A stretch of 64,000 nucleotides of DNA from Candidatus Accumulibacter regalis (lineage in GTDB: Bacteria > Pseudomonadota > Gammaproteobacteria > Burkholderiales > Rhodocyclaceae), in NCBI GenBank assembly GCA_000585075.1, contig JEMY01000001.1, positions 1 to 64,000 of the forward strand, given 5' to 3'. The position numbers were made by a program, and so were the translations under genes. Below the pieces are notes generated by a model. That model was not told the origin of the DNA and made no database searches. It saw nothing but the letters and a program-made list of their open reading frames with translations. Shown one piece after another: positions 52,852 through 61,871 of the stretch; the stretch's first letter is position 1, and the number at the start of each line of letters is the position of its first letter.

Positions 52852-55800
52852 TCGCCAGGGCGAAAGCAATTGCCGGTGCGCGTTCGCGGCGCCTTTACCG
52901 ACGCGTCGGCACGATCATGCCTGCGCCGGGCGATCGCCTCGGTCGGCGTCTGCGGCACGCGGCGGCGACCCTGCTGCGTACGGTCTGCGGGCGCTGCCAG
53001 GCCGCGTTGCTGGTGATCGCGCTGCTGTTGCCCGCTTTCTCCGCTTCCGTGCAGGCCGAGCAAAAAACGCTGCGCGTCGGCGTGGGCAGCAATCCCCCAA
53101 TCGCCTTCGACGATTCGTCCGGACAAATGGAGGGAATCGCCGTCGACGTCGTGAACTACGTTGCGCAGCAGGAAGGCTGGCGCGTGGAGTTCGTCCACGA
53201 CGAGTGGCAGGCGATCTTCGCCATGCTCGAGCGCGGCGAGATCGACCTCCTGACCGGTATCGCCTACACTCCTGAACGCGCCGAACGATTCCAGTTTACC
53301 GGGCAGACCCTGCTCGGCAACTGGGGCGTCGTCTACGCCAGGCCGGGGAGCAGGATCCAGTCGCTGCTCGCCCTGCGCGACAAGCGCGTCGCGCTGGTCG
53401 AAGGTGCGACTCACAGCGATGCGCTGCGTGAGCTGCTCGACGAGTTCGGTGTGCCTATCCTTGCGCTTCCTGCCGCCAACTACGAGCAGGTACTGGCCCT
53501 GGTCGCCGCCGGAGACGCCGACGCCGGGGTCGTCAGCCGCGTTTTCGGAACGCTGCATTCGGCCCGTTATCAGGTCGAGTCCACGGGCATCGTCTTCAAC
53601 CCGATCTCGGTCCGCTATGCCGCGCCGGCAGGCGCCGATCCGGCGATCATCGCGGCGCTCGACCGCCACCTCGCAACGCTGCTCGACGAACGCGACAGCG
53701 TCTATTACCAGTCGCTCGACCGCTGGCTGGGCGGGTCCGGAACGGACAAGTGGCCGCAGTGGGTGGCGTGGGCCTTGACCGCTGCGGCAGCTGCGCTGGT
53801 GCTGGCCGCATTCTTCGTCGTTCTGCTGCGTCGGCAGGTGAAGCGACGAACACTGGCCCTGCGCGAGAGCGAGGATTCCCTGCGTGCGACCTTTGATCAG
53901 GCGGCTGTCGGAATTGCCCAGGTCGCCCCGAACGGATCCTGGCTGGACGTCAATCAGCGCCTCTGCGACATCGTCGGCTACAGCCGTGACGAGATGCTGC
54001 AATTGAGCTTTCAGGCGATCACCCATCCCGACGACCTCGCCGCAGATCTCGAACTGGTCAATCAGGTCCTGGCCGGGAGCCGGGATACTTACAATCTTGA
54101 AAAGCGTTACCTGCACAAGTCCGGCGCGTCGGTGTGGATAAACCTGACGGTGAGTCTGGTGCGCCGCGATGACGGCACGCCGAAGTACTTCGTATCGGTC
54201 GTCGAGGACATCAACCGACGCAAGCTCGCCGAAGCGGCGTTGCGCGCGAGTGAAGCCCGACTACGCCTGTTCATCGAGCATGCGCCAGCCGCGCTGGCGA
54301 TGTTCGACCCCCGCATGCACTATCTGGCTGTCAGCCAGCGCTGGTTGAGCGACTATGGGCTGGAAGACTGCGACGTCCTTGGCCGCTCGCACTACGAGAT
54401 ATTCCCCGAGATCGTCGACGCCTGGAAGGAGGTCCATCGCCGGGCGCTGGCGGGCGAAGTGGTGCGCGCCGACGAGGAGCGTTTCGAGCGCTTCGATGGC
54501 CGCGTTCAGTGGCTGCGCTGGGAGGTGCGGCCGTGGCACACCGCCGAGGAAACGATTGGCGGCATCGTCATCTTTTCCGAGGATATCAGCGAACGCAAAC
54601 TGGCCGAGGCGCAAGCCCGACAGGGCGAACGGGTACTCGACTCCGTCTTCCAGGCCCTGCCCGATCTCTTCTTCCTGATGGATGCGGACGGCACCATCCG
54701 CGATTACCGTGCCCGGCAAAGTGCCGACCTCTACGTGCCGCCCGAAGCTTTTCTCGGCAAGCGCCTGCAGGACGTCTTGCCCGGCGAAGTGGGCGAGCTG
54801 TTTGCGTGCCGGATGGCGGAAGTCGGCGAACACGGCGGACTGGCGACCACCGAATACGACTTGCCGCTGTCGGGCTGCGTACGCCGCTTCGAGGCGCGAC
54901 TCACGCGCCTGCCCGGTGCCGGTCCGTTCATCGCCGTCGTGCGCGACATCAGCAGCGAACATCAGGCGCGTCTGGCGCTGGCGGCCAGCGAGGCGCGCTA
55001 TCGCACCCTCTTCGAGTATGCGCCGGACGGCATCCTCGTCGTCGACCAGGAGGGCTACTGTCGCGATGGCAATGCAGCCATCTGCCGGATGCTCGGGTAC
55101 CCGCGAGAGGATCTGCTCGGTCGGCATTCCGCGGACATTGTTGTGCCGGGCGAGCGCGCGCACATCGCCCCGGCGCTTGACGCCATCAAGGAAAAGGCCG
55201 ATCACCAGCGGGAATGGCAGTTCCAGCGCAAGGATGGCTCGACTTTCGTCGCCGACGTGATCGCCACGCGGATGCCCGACGGTGGTCCGCTGGCGGTGAT
55301 TCGCGACATCAGCGAGCGTCGACGCATGGAAGACGAGATCCGGCAACTGAACGCCGATCTCGAGGACCGCGTGCGTCGGCGCACCGCCGAACTGGACGCT
55401 GCCAACAAGGAATTGCAGACCTTCACCTATTCGGTCTCGCACGATCTGAAGGCGCCACTGCGCGGCATCGACGGCTACAGCCGCCTGTTGCTCGACGCCT
55501 ACCACGACCAGTTGGACGCGGAAGGACGCCTGTTCCTCGACAACGTACGCGACGGGGTCGCGCACATGGGCCGCCTGATTGAGGATCTGCTGGCCTATTC
55601 GCGTCTCGAACGGCGCAGTCTGCACAGCCAGACGCTGGTCCTGTCGGACGAGGTGAGCGCCTGCCTGGAGAACCGCCGTGCGGACATCGACGCCTGCGGC
55701 ATGGTCGTCGAAGTGGCGACGCTATCGGGGCTGAGCGTTCGCGCCGACCCGGACGGGCTGAGCATGGTGCTGCGCAATCTGCTCGACAACGCGCTCAAGT

Positions 55801-56141
55801 TCAGCCGCAAGAGTCGGCCGCCGACCCTGGCGATCAGCGCCAGCCAGACCGACGAGACCGTGATCCTGGCGTTCAAGGACAACGGTATCGGCTTCGACGT
55901 GCGCTTTCACGAGCGCATCTTCGAGATCTTCCAACGCCTGCAGCGCGCCGAGGACTATCCCGGCACCGGCGTCGGCCTGGCCATCGTACACAAGGCCGTG
56001 CAACGCATGGGCGGGCGGGTGTGGGCGGAAAGCGCGCCTGGTCGGGGGGCTTGTTTCCATCTCGAGTTGCCGCGCGGGTCCAATGCTGGCTGGCCACCGG
56101 CCGGCGACCCGGGAAAAAGGCCATCGCGAAGGGTGGCTTGA
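52848..56141 (+). CDS. Hybrid-input sensor kinase: SBP_bac_3-4xPAS-HisKA-HATPase
   Basis: The 1097-aa kinase has an N-terminal export signal (about residues 47-70, [19 protein letters not shown]) and a periplasmic solute-binding domain of the amino-acid-binding type ([37 protein letters not shown], about residues 75-297). A membrane helix ([23 protein letters not shown]) follows, then four PAS domains, HisKA ([17 protein letters not shown]) and HATPase_c. The layout resembles BvgS/EvgS-type sensors without their receiver and Hpt parts. It overlaps the upstream kinase by four bases (ATGA). A later in-frame ATG (MPAPGDRLG) is an alternative start. Confidence 0.93.
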   Translation: MIARAKAIAGARSRRLYRRVGTIMPAPGDRLGRRLRHAAATLLRTVCGRCQAALLVIALLLPAFSASVQAEQKTLRVGVGSNPPIAFDDSSGQMEGIAVDVVNYVAQQEGWRVEFVHDEWQAIFAMLERGEIDLLTGIAYTPERAERFQFTGQTLLGNWGVVYARPGSRIQSLLALRDKRVALVEGATHSDALRELLDEFGVPILALPAANYEQVLALVAAGDADAGVVSRVFGTLHSARYQVESTGIVFNPISVRYAAPAGADPAIIAALDRHLATLLDERDSVYYQSLDRWLGGSGTDKWPQWVAWALTAAAAALVLAAFFVVLLRRQVKRRTLALRESEDSLRATFDQAAVGIAQVAPNGSWLDVNQRLCDIVGYSRDEMLQLSFQAITHPDDLAADLELVNQVLAGSRDTYNLEKRYLHKSGASVWINLTVSLVRRDDGTPKYFVSVVEDINRRKLAEAALRASEARLRLFIEHAPAALAMFDPRMHYLAVSQRWLSDYGLEDCDVLGRSHYEIFPEIVDAWKEVHRRALAGEVVRADEERFERFDGRVQWLRWEVRPWHTAEETIGGIVIFSEDISERKLAEAQARQGERVLDSVFQALPDLFFLMDADGTIRDYRARQSADLYVPPEAFLGKRLQDVLPGEVGELFACRMAEVGEHGGLATTEYDLPLSGCVRRFEARLTRLPGAGPFIAVVRDISSEHQARLALAASEARYRTLFEYAPDGILVVDQEGYCRDGNAAICRMLGYPREDLLGRHSADIVVPGERAHIAPALDAIKEKADHQREWQFQRKDGSTFVADVIATRMPDGGPLAVIRDISERRRMEDEIRQLNADLEDRVRRRTAELDAANKELQTFTYSVSHDLKAPLRGIDGYSRLLLDAYHDQLDAEGRLFLDNVRDGVAHMGRLIEDLLAYSRLERRSLHSQTLVLSDEVSACLENRRADIDACGMVVEVATLSGLSVRADPDGLSMVLRNLLDNALKFSRKSRPPTLAISASQTDETVILAFKDNGIGFDVRFHERIFEIFQRLQRAEDYPGTGVGLAIVHKAVQRMGGRVWAESAPGRGACFHLELPRGSNAGWPPAGDPGKRPSRRVA
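55413..55945 (+). repeat. Second copy of the duplicated kinase-core segment
   Basis: This is the partner of the segment at 52189-52718. The two runs of more than 40 identical bases lie at its ends, within HisKA and within the ATP-binding domain. Confidence 0.85.
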
Positions 56142-56155
56142 CGGCTTGTTTCTAC

Positions 56156-56229
56156 TGGTGCCTCCGGTCGGAATCGAACCAACACCTGATGATTACAAAT
56201 CAACTGCACGACCTTCATGCTACGGAGGC
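56156..56229 (-). tRNA. tRNA-Thr (anticodon UGU), atypical
   Basis: On the minus strand the 74-nt sequence folds as a cloverleaf: acceptor GCCTCCG/CGGAGGC with an encoded ACCA end, T arm GTTGG-TTCGATT-CCGAC, and anticodon loop TTTGTAA giving UGU (threonine). G1-C72, C2-G71 and A73 agree with threonyl-tRNA identity. Oddities are a D arm GCAT-GAAGGTC-GTGC with a 7-nt loop lacking the usual A14 and A21, a T-T mismatch in the second pair of the anticodon stem (GTTGA/TCATC), and a 4-nt variable loop. It may be functional but divergent, or decaying. Confidence 0.8.
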
Positions 56230-56488
56230 GGCGACGGCTGCCGAGGCCGTGATTATAGCCGAATCGGAATCGTCCGCCAGGCGGTGACGTGCTTGCGTCG
56301 TGCCTGGCGGGCGTGTCCGGGGGCTGGCTGGCTGGGCGCCAGGCGAGCCGCCGTTGCGGCCCGGGCGAAGCGCTGCGCTCCTCCCTCAGGTGTCTGATCT
56401 AGCGCAACTTCCACCGCCCGGCGTGCTTTCTCCGCAGCGGGCGCGCTGCTAAAATGCCGCGACCCGCAACTCTTGTTGATGGAAGCTC
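56230..56488. other. Intergenic region between the tRNA and the cyclase gene
   Basis: I see no gene or clear repeat here. It should contain the promoters of both the minus-strand tRNA and the plus-strand cyclase, but no strong -35/-10 pair is evident. Confidence 0.4.
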
Positions 56489-58303
56489 ATGCCAACGCCC
56501 ACGAATCCGTCGGAAATTGCCCGCGAAGCCTTTCGCCTGTTGGCCAGCCGGCGCTTGCCGCCGTCGCCCGAGAATTATCGCGCGCTGTACCACGAGATCG
56601 CCGGGACCCCGGCCGGCGCCGCGGCGCCGTTTCCGGAGCGTGAGCTGAAGGCGCTGCTAAGCGCCTTGCCGAAGGAAAAGCCGGCTCAGGAGAGGTTGCT
56701 GAAGCGCTTCGAGCAGGCGTTCAAGGGCAAGACCTGGGACGAGCTCAAACGCGGCTTGGGCGAGTTCTTCGCGCAGCTCGGCAAGGAACAGGATCTTCCC
56801 TGGAGTGAGCTGTTCGGCGACTTCCTGCGGCAGTGGGAGAGCAAGCAGGCGGGTCTGACCGTTGCCCGCAAGCGCGAGGCGGTGGAGCGGGTACTGGCCG
56901 GCGCTGCCGGCAACAGCGAGCTACTGTTCACGCGCCTGCAGGGGCTGGTCCGCTCGTGGTCGCTGAATGCGCCGATGGCCGAGGAAATCCCCCTCGTCGA
57001 GGACGACAAGGCGGTGACTGCGACGGCCGCCCCGTCGGCCAAGCCGTCGACGGCAGACCTTGCCGCGGCGGCAAAAGCGCAGCAGACCAGCGCGCAGGCT
57101 GCCGAATTGTCGGCCGAGCTGAGCGAGATCTTCGCGTACACGCTGGAAGTGCTCGTTCCGTCACAGCTTCATGACGAGCCGGAGCTGGTCGCCGACGCGA
57201 AAGCGTTGGCGCACAAGATTCGCACGGCCACCTCGCGCGCAGCGATGGACGGCTTGCAGGCGAGTATCAAGCGCTTTGCTTTTCGCCTCGAAATCCTCGC
57301 CGAAGACCGCGTCGAGCTGCGTGCGGGCCTGCTCAATCTGCTCCAGTTGTTGATCGAGAACGTTGGCGAGCTGGTCGTCGAGGACCGTTGGCTCGCCGGC
57401 CAGATCGAGATCGTTCGCGATATCGTCGCCGGCCCGTTGAGCATCCGCTCGATCGGCGATGCCGAAAATCGGCTCAAGGAAGTGATTTTCAAGCAGGGGC
57501 AGCTGAAGCACAGCCTCAACGAAGCGCGCGAAAGCCTCAAGCAGATGCTCGCCGGTTTCGTCGATCACCTGGCCGAGTTTGCCGATTCGACTTCGGACTA
57601 TCACGACAAGATCGAAATCTGCGCCGACCGCATCAGTAACGCCGAAGACATCTCCGAGCTGGAAGACGTGCTCGCCGAAGTGATCCGCGAGACGCAGATC
57701 ATCCAGCTCAACGCGCAGCGTTCGCGTGACGAGCTGCGCAATGCCAAACAGAGCGTCGAGGACGCGGAGAAGCGCATCGGAGAATTGCAGGCCGAGCTCG
57801 ACAAGGCCAGCACCCTGGTTCGTCACGACCAGCTTACCGGCGTCCTCAACCGGCGCGGTCTCGAAGAAGCGTTCGAGAAGGAGACGGCGCGCGCGCAGCG
57901 CCGCCAATCGACCCTCTGCGTCGCCTTGCTCGACATCGACAACTTCAAGAAGCTCAACGACAGCCTCGGACACGACGCCGGTGACGCGGCGCTGATCCAC
58001 CTGACGACGGTCATTCGCGAGACGATGCGTCCGCAGGATACGGTCGCCCGCTTCGGTGGCGAGGAGTTCATCATCCTGCTCCCCGATACGCCGCTCGAGG
58101 ACGCGCAGACGGCGCTGGTCCGCCTGCAACGCGAGCTGACCCGGCGTATTTTCCTGCACAACAACAACCGGCAGCTGATCACCTTCAGCGCGGGCCTGAC
58201 CGATCTGCGTGCCGGTGATACGCAGGCTTCGGTCAGCAAACGCGCCGACGAGGCGATGTTCGCCGCCAAGCAGGCCGGCAAGAATCGCGTCTTGCTGGGC
58301 TGA
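56489..58303 (+). CDS. Diguanylate cyclase (GGDEF) with large helical N-terminus
   Basis: The 604-aa soluble protein makes cyclic di-GMP from two GTP. The C-terminal GGDEF domain begins at HDQLTGVLNRRGLEEAFEKE, has the active-site RFGGEEF (from residue 521), and has an intact inhibitory I-site, RPQD, five residues before it, so product feedback is likely. The first 430 residues are helical and unrecognised (SEIAREAFRLLASRRLPPSPENYRALYHEIAG...), ending in a coiled coil (RDELRNAKQSVEDAEKRIGELQAELDKA) that could support dimerisation. No membrane segment or PAS domain is seen. Confidence 0.94.
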   Translation: MPTPTNPSEIAREAFRLLASRRLPPSPENYRALYHEIAGTPAGAAAPFPERELKALLSALPKEKPAQERLLKRFEQAFKGKTWDELKRGLGEFFAQLGKEQDLPWSELFGDFLRQWESKQAGLTVARKREAVERVLAGAAGNSELLFTRLQGLVRSWSLNAPMAEEIPLVEDDKAVTATAAPSAKPSTADLAAAAKAQQTSAQAAELSAELSEIFAYTLEVLVPSQLHDEPELVADAKALAHKIRTATSRAAMDGLQASIKRFAFRLEILAEDRVELRAGLLNLLQLLIENVGELVVEDRWLAGQIEIVRDIVAGPLSIRSIGDAENRLKEVIFKQGQLKHSLNEARESLKQMLAGFVDHLAEFADSTSDYHDKIEICADRISNAEDISELEDVLAEVIRETQIIQLNAQRSRDELRNAKQSVEDAEKRIGELQAELDKASTLVRHDQLTGVLNRRGLEEAFEKETARAQRRQSTLCVALLDIDNFKKLNDSLGHDAGDAALIHLTTVIRETMRPQDTVARFGGEEFIILLPDTPLEDAQTALVRLQRELTRRIFLHNNNRQLITFSAGLTDLRAGDTQASVSKRADEAMFAAKQAGKNRVLLG

Positions 58304-58349
58304 GCAGCTGTCGCCGGCCAGGCGCGACCGGCGGACGCCGCTCGTGGCG

Positions 58350-59165
58350 CTACGCTTGCCCGCAGGCTTGCCCGGTCGCCGCGCGCGGCGCGCCGCTGGC
58401 CAGGACCCTGAGCACTTCGCCGGCAGCCAGCAGGCCGAAGGTGGCGGTGACGCAGACCGAAGAACCGTAACCGGCGCAGTTCAGTCCGCTGAGCGTCGGT
58501 GCTTGCCCGCCCGCCGTGGCGGCTTCGGGATAGCGAAGCGCTTCGCTCGAGAAGACCGCAGCAACGCCGAATTTCTTCTTTGGCTCGCGCGTGAAGCCAT
58601 GGTCCTTGCGCAGCACCGAGCGCAGCCTGGCGAGCAGGGGATCCTGGCTGCTCAAGGCCAGGTCGGCGATCTGAATGCGCGTCGCGTCGATCTGGCCGCC
58701 GGCGCCACCGGCAGTGATCAGCGGCAGCGCGCAACGTCGAGCGCAGGCGATCATCGCCGCCTTGGTACGCACCTGGTCGATGGCGTCGATCACATAGTCG
58801 AAAGGACCGGCGAAAAGCGCATCGACGTTCTCCGGGGTCACGAAATCCTCGACTTCGCTGACCGTGCAGGCTGGATTGATGGCCTGGATGCGCTGCGCCA
58901 TGGCGCTGACCTTGGCCTTGCCGAACTCGCCGTCGAGTGCGTGTACCTGGCGGTTGACGTTGGACTCGGCGACCATGTCCAGATCGATCAGCGTGATCCT
59001 GCCGATGGCCGACCGCGCCAGTGCTTCGGCAGCCCACGAACCGACGCCGCCGACGCCGACGACGGCGACATGAGCGCGCTGGAAGTGCTGCAGTGCGGCC
59101 GGACCGTACAGGCGCGCAATGCCCGCGAAGCGGCGCTCCAGATCGGCCGCCCCTTGATCAGTCAT
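58350..59165 (-). CDS. tcdA: tRNA threonylcarbamoyladenosine dehydratase TcdA (CsdL)
   Basis: This E1-like, ATP-dependent enzyme cyclises t6A37 of tRNA to ct6A. The 271-aa product has RFAGIARLYG at the start, the nucleotide-binding VAVVGVGGVGSWAAEALARSAIG, the IDLDMVAESNVNRQ motif, YVIDAIDQVRTKAAMI, and the C-terminal GYGSSVCVTATFG. It acts downstream of TsaD, which is encoded in this window. Its start overlaps the stop of the Hpt-HD-GYP gene by four bases. Confidence 0.95.
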   Translation of the reverse strand: MTDQGAADLERRFAGIARLYGPAALQHFQRAHVAVVGVGGVGSWAAEALARSAIGRITLIDLDMVAESNVNRQVHALDGEFGKAKVSAMAQRIQAINPACTVSEVEDFVTPENVDALFAGPFDYVIDAIDQVRTKAAMIACARRCALPLITAGGAGGQIDATRIQIADLALSSQDPLLARLRSVLRKDHGFTREPKKKFGVAAVFSSEALRYPEAATAGGQAPTLSGLNCAGYGSSVCVTATFGLLAAGEVLRVLASGAPRAATGQACGQA

Positions 59166-60274
59166 CGGGTGTCAGCGGCGCGCCGTATCACCTGGTTGAA
59201 AGGCTCGATCCATTCCGGCGCGAACTGCTGGTCGCAGGCGTTGATCTCGGCGATGGCGCGCAGCAGGGAGCGTTTTCGACCACGCTCGGCGTGCTTCAAC
59301 ATCACCGCCTCGAAGGCATCGACGATGGCCAGCACCTTGGCACCGGGGCAGATCCCTGCCCCTTTCAGGCCGCCCGGGTAACCCTTGCCGTCAGGCATTT
59401 CATGGTGCTGCGCGACCATCTCGGCGGCGGCTGACCAGCCGCCCATGCGCGACAGCAGGCCGGCGGCGTGTCCCGGGTGCGCGCGCATGATGCGTTGCTC
59501 CGCGGCGGTCAGCGCACTGGCCCTGAGCCACACGGATTCGGGAAGAAACATCATGCCGATGTCGTGCATGTAGATGGCGGCTTCAAGTTGCACCGGGTCA
59601 ATCGGGTCGCCGGCCATCTGATTGGTTTCCAGTGCCAGACGCAGGATGCGCATGGTACGGCCCTCGAAACGCGGTGAGCGCATTTCGAACTGATTGGCGA
59701 GCGTCAGAAAGAAAAGCAGGTCGTCGGCGGCTTGCGACCTGGAGCCATCGCCCGGGCCGCGTTTCGTTTCGCCGACCATGACCGGGAGCGGGACAGCGAC
59801 CGGGCGGCTGCCGGTCACCGCTTCGATCACTTCGGCGACACACGCGTCGAGTCGGGATGGCTTCGCCGCGGCCAGCTTTTCCAGCCCTTCGATCAGGAGT
59901 TGAAGCTGCAGGCCGTCGAGTGTCTGCCCGGAGGACAGCCGTTCAACCGCCAGCTCGAGGCGATCGACCGTCAACAGGATGGTTTCGGCAATGGCATCGG
60001 TGAACGGGAGCTCGCCGTTGCGCACGCGCACGAGAACCGACTCCATCGGATGCACGATGGCCACGCCCACTTCGACCTTGCACAGTGCGGCGTCGCCCTT
60101 GATATTGTGCAGTGTGCGGAACAGATTGCCGACGACCGCGCGTTCAGTGGGATGGTTCCGGAGGTGCGCAACGTCGCGTTCGATCGTTGGTGCGTACTCC
60201 CACAGGATGTCGATGAACTCCTGCAGGGCTTCCTGGTCGGTGGCAACTGGCTCACTAAGCGTCGATGCGTCCAT
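59162..60274 (-). CDS. Hpt domain-HD-GYP fusion, predicted c-di-GMP phosphodiesterase
   Basis: The 370-aa protein joins an N-terminal histidine phosphotransfer-like domain (LFRTLHNIKGDAALCKV, with the phospho-accepting His in HNIKGD) to a C-terminal HD-GYP domain from about residue 190. The latter shows the HD pair in AAIYMHDIGMMFLP, HPGHAAGLL, and HHEMPDGKGYPGG with the GYP motif, as in active c-di-GMP hydrolases. There is no receiver or membrane segment, so input presumably comes by phosphotransfer from a partner. It is coupled to tcdA by overlap, probably without functional meaning. Confidence 0.9.
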   Translation of the reverse strand: MDASTLSEPVATDQEALQEFIDILWEYAPTIERDVAHLRNHPTERAVVGNLFRTLHNIKGDAALCKVEVGVAIVHPMESVLVRVRNGELPFTDAIAETILLTVDRLELAVERLSSGQTLDGLQLQLLIEGLEKLAAAKPSRLDACVAEVIEAVTGSRPVAVPLPVMVGETKRGPGDGSRSQAADDLLFFLTLANQFEMRSPRFEGRTMRILRLALETNQMAGDPIDPVQLEAAIYMHDIGMMFLPESVWLRASALTAAEQRIMRAHPGHAAGLLSRMGGWSAAAEMVAQHHEMPDGKGYPGGLKGAGICPGAKVLAIVDAFEAVMLKHAERGRKRSLLRAIAEINACDQQFAPEWIEPFNQVIRRAADTR

Positions 60275-60503
60275 GGTTCGAATCCCTGGCTGATCTTTTC
60301 CTGCATTTTACCGGATCGCCTGCTCGGCGAAGGTATCCATATTATTAATGGGGCTTCACCGCCGTGCTCGAGCATCCGCCAACGAATATGTCGTAAGGAT
60401 GCGCTTGAAGGGGGTCGGAGGCACTTGGCATAATGCGCCGAAATGGCCCTTTTCGCGGGATGCTGGGCTACACTGCGCTTTTTTTCGTTTATGAGGATCT
60501 CCG

Positions 60504-60848
60504 ATGCCCATTGTCACCACCCCCAGCGGTCTCCAGATTGAGGACATTATCGCCGGTAGTGGACCGGTCGCCTGCTCTGGGCAGCACGTCATCGTGCATT
60601 ACACCGGCTGGCTTGCCGACGGCACGAAGTTTGACTCGAGCGTGGACCGCAACGAACCCTTCCGCTTTCCGCTGGACGGAAAACACGTGATCGCCGGCTG
60701 GGAGGAAGGTGTCCCGGGAATGTGCGTGGGCGGCATCCGCCGGCTGATCATTCCGGCCGATCTCGCCTACGGTGCGCGCGGTGCCGGCAGCCTGATTCCG
60801 CCCCACGCCAAGATCACCTTCGAAATCGAGTTGCTGGACATCGCCTGA
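60504..60848 (+). CDS. FKBP-type peptidyl-prolyl cis-trans isomerase
   Basis: The 114-aa single-domain FKBP has no signal peptide, so it is cytoplasmic. It follows the family pattern: [67 protein letters not shown], with FKBP active-site aromatic residues. AGGATCTCCG precedes the ATG. Four bases after its stop lies the ATG of what was probably the original start of the pseudouridine synthase gene. Confidence 0.95.
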   Translation: MPIVTTPSGLQIEDIIAGSGPVACSGQHVIVHYTGWLADGTKFDSSVDRNEPFRFPLDGKHVIAGWEEGVPGMCVGGIRRLIIPADLAYGARGAGSLIPPHAKITFEIELLDIA

Positions 60849-60860
60849 TTCATGGCCGAT

Positions 60861-60904
60861 CGGCCACGCAAGCCGCAGGGCGCGGCCACGCAAGCCGCAG
60901 GGCG
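60861..60904 (+). repeat. 22-bp perfect tandem duplication at the start of the pseudouridine synthase gene
   Basis: The 22-bp unit beginning CGGCCACGCAAGCCGCAGGG occurs twice head to tail (60861-60882 and 60883-60904). Because 22 is not a multiple of three, the second copy shifts the frame between the ATG at 60852 and the downstream pseudouridine synthase frame. Confidence 0.95.
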
Positions 60905-60972
60905 TAGCCCCGGGAACCGGGGCCGCGCCGGCTTCCCGCGCGCCGCCAGCGGCCGATGTCAAACCGGCAAGG

Positions 60973-61812
60973 GTGGTACGCCGGATTCCGGCAGGCTCGG
61001 TCTCGTCGGCTGCGTCGACACGCTCCGCGGCGGGTCCGTCGCCCGCGCCGGCCAGGCCCGCCGCCGCAAGCAGCGAGGCTCCGCAAGCGGGCGTTCGTAT
61101 TTCCAAGCTGATGGCCGAGCGCGGCCTGTGTTCGCGGCGCAACGCCGACGACTATATCGCGCGCGGCTGGGTTTTCGTCGATGGGCGGCGGGTGAGCGAA
61201 CTCGGCACCCGCGCCGACCCGTCGGCGGTGATCGTTCTCGACAAGCAGGCGCAGGCGTGCCAGCAAAGCCGCATGACGATCCTGCTGCACAAGCCGATGG
61301 GCTACGTTTCCGGGCAGCCGGAGCCCGGTTTCACGCCCGCGGTGACGCTGATTCAGCCCGAAAACCAGCTGTGCACGCCGGACACGCCCGCGTTTCATCC
61401 TTCATGCCTCAAGGGTCTGGCGCCTGCCGGCCGCCTCGATATCGATTCGACCGGCCTGCTCGTGCTGACCCAGGATGGTCGCGTCGCGCGCCACCTGATC
61501 GGCCAGGATAGCAGCGTCGACAAGGAGTATCTGGTTCGTGTCGAGGGCCAGCTTGACGGCAAGGGCCTGGCGCTGTTGAATCATGGCCTCAGCCTCGACG
61601 AGCGGCCACTGAAGCCGGCCAAGGTCGAGTGGCTGAACGACGATCAGCTGCGCTTCGTGCTCCGCGAGGGACGCAAGCGTCAGATCCGGCGCATGTGCGA
61701 GCTGGTCGGCTTGCGCGTCCGTGGCCTCAAGCGCGTGCGCATCGGCGCCGTCAGACTCGCCGACCTGCCGCTCGGCCAATGGCGATTCCTGCGCCCGGAC
61801 GAGGTATTTTGA
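60973..61812 (+). CDS. RsuA/RluF-family pseudouridine synthase, start disrupted
   Basis: The enzyme isomerises uridine to pseudouridine in rRNA or tRNA. As annotated (GTG start, 279 aa) it has an Ala/Pro-rich leader, an S4 RNA-binding domain ([34 protein letters not shown]), the catalytic aspartate in [17 protein letters not shown], and [19 protein letters not shown]. The end [13 protein letters not shown] resembles RluF. If one copy of the 22-bp repeat is removed, the ATG at 60852 reads [22 protein letters not shown] straight into this frame, giving about 40 more residues. In the present sequence translation must begin downstream, at GTG 60973 or elsewhere in the leader. The folded domains are intact. 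Confidence 0.85.
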   Translation: MVRRIPAGSVSSAASTRSAAGPSPAPARPAAASSEAPQAGVRISKLMAERGLCSRRNADDYIARGWVFVDGRRVSELGTRADPSAVIVLDKQAQACQQSRMTILLHKPMGYVSGQPEPGFTPAVTLIQPENQLCTPDTPAFHPSCLKGLAPAGRLDIDSTGLLVLTQDGRVARHLIGQDSSVDKEYLVRVEGQLDGKGLALLNHGLSLDERPLKPAKVEWLNDDQLRFVLREGRKRQIRRMCELVGLRVRGLKRVRIGAVRLADLPLGQWRFLRPDEVF

Positions 61813-61871
61813 GGCTTCGGCAGTTTGCCGCGATAGTCCTTGTCAACTTGGTCAGTAGGGAGCAATAACCC

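Noticed and set aside
50380-52869. 829-aa minus-strand ORF opposite the first kinase
   Set aside because: Shadow of the kinase gene on the plus strand.
60268-60286. T-arm-like sequence GGTTCGAATCC near the start of the Hpt-HD-GYP gene
   Set aside because: No acceptor, anticodon or D arm can be built around it; probably chance.
60852-61511. 219-aa ORF starting at ATG 60852
   Set aside because: It is the frameshifted product of the ancestral pseudouridine synthase start and loses all family similarity after the 22-bp duplication.
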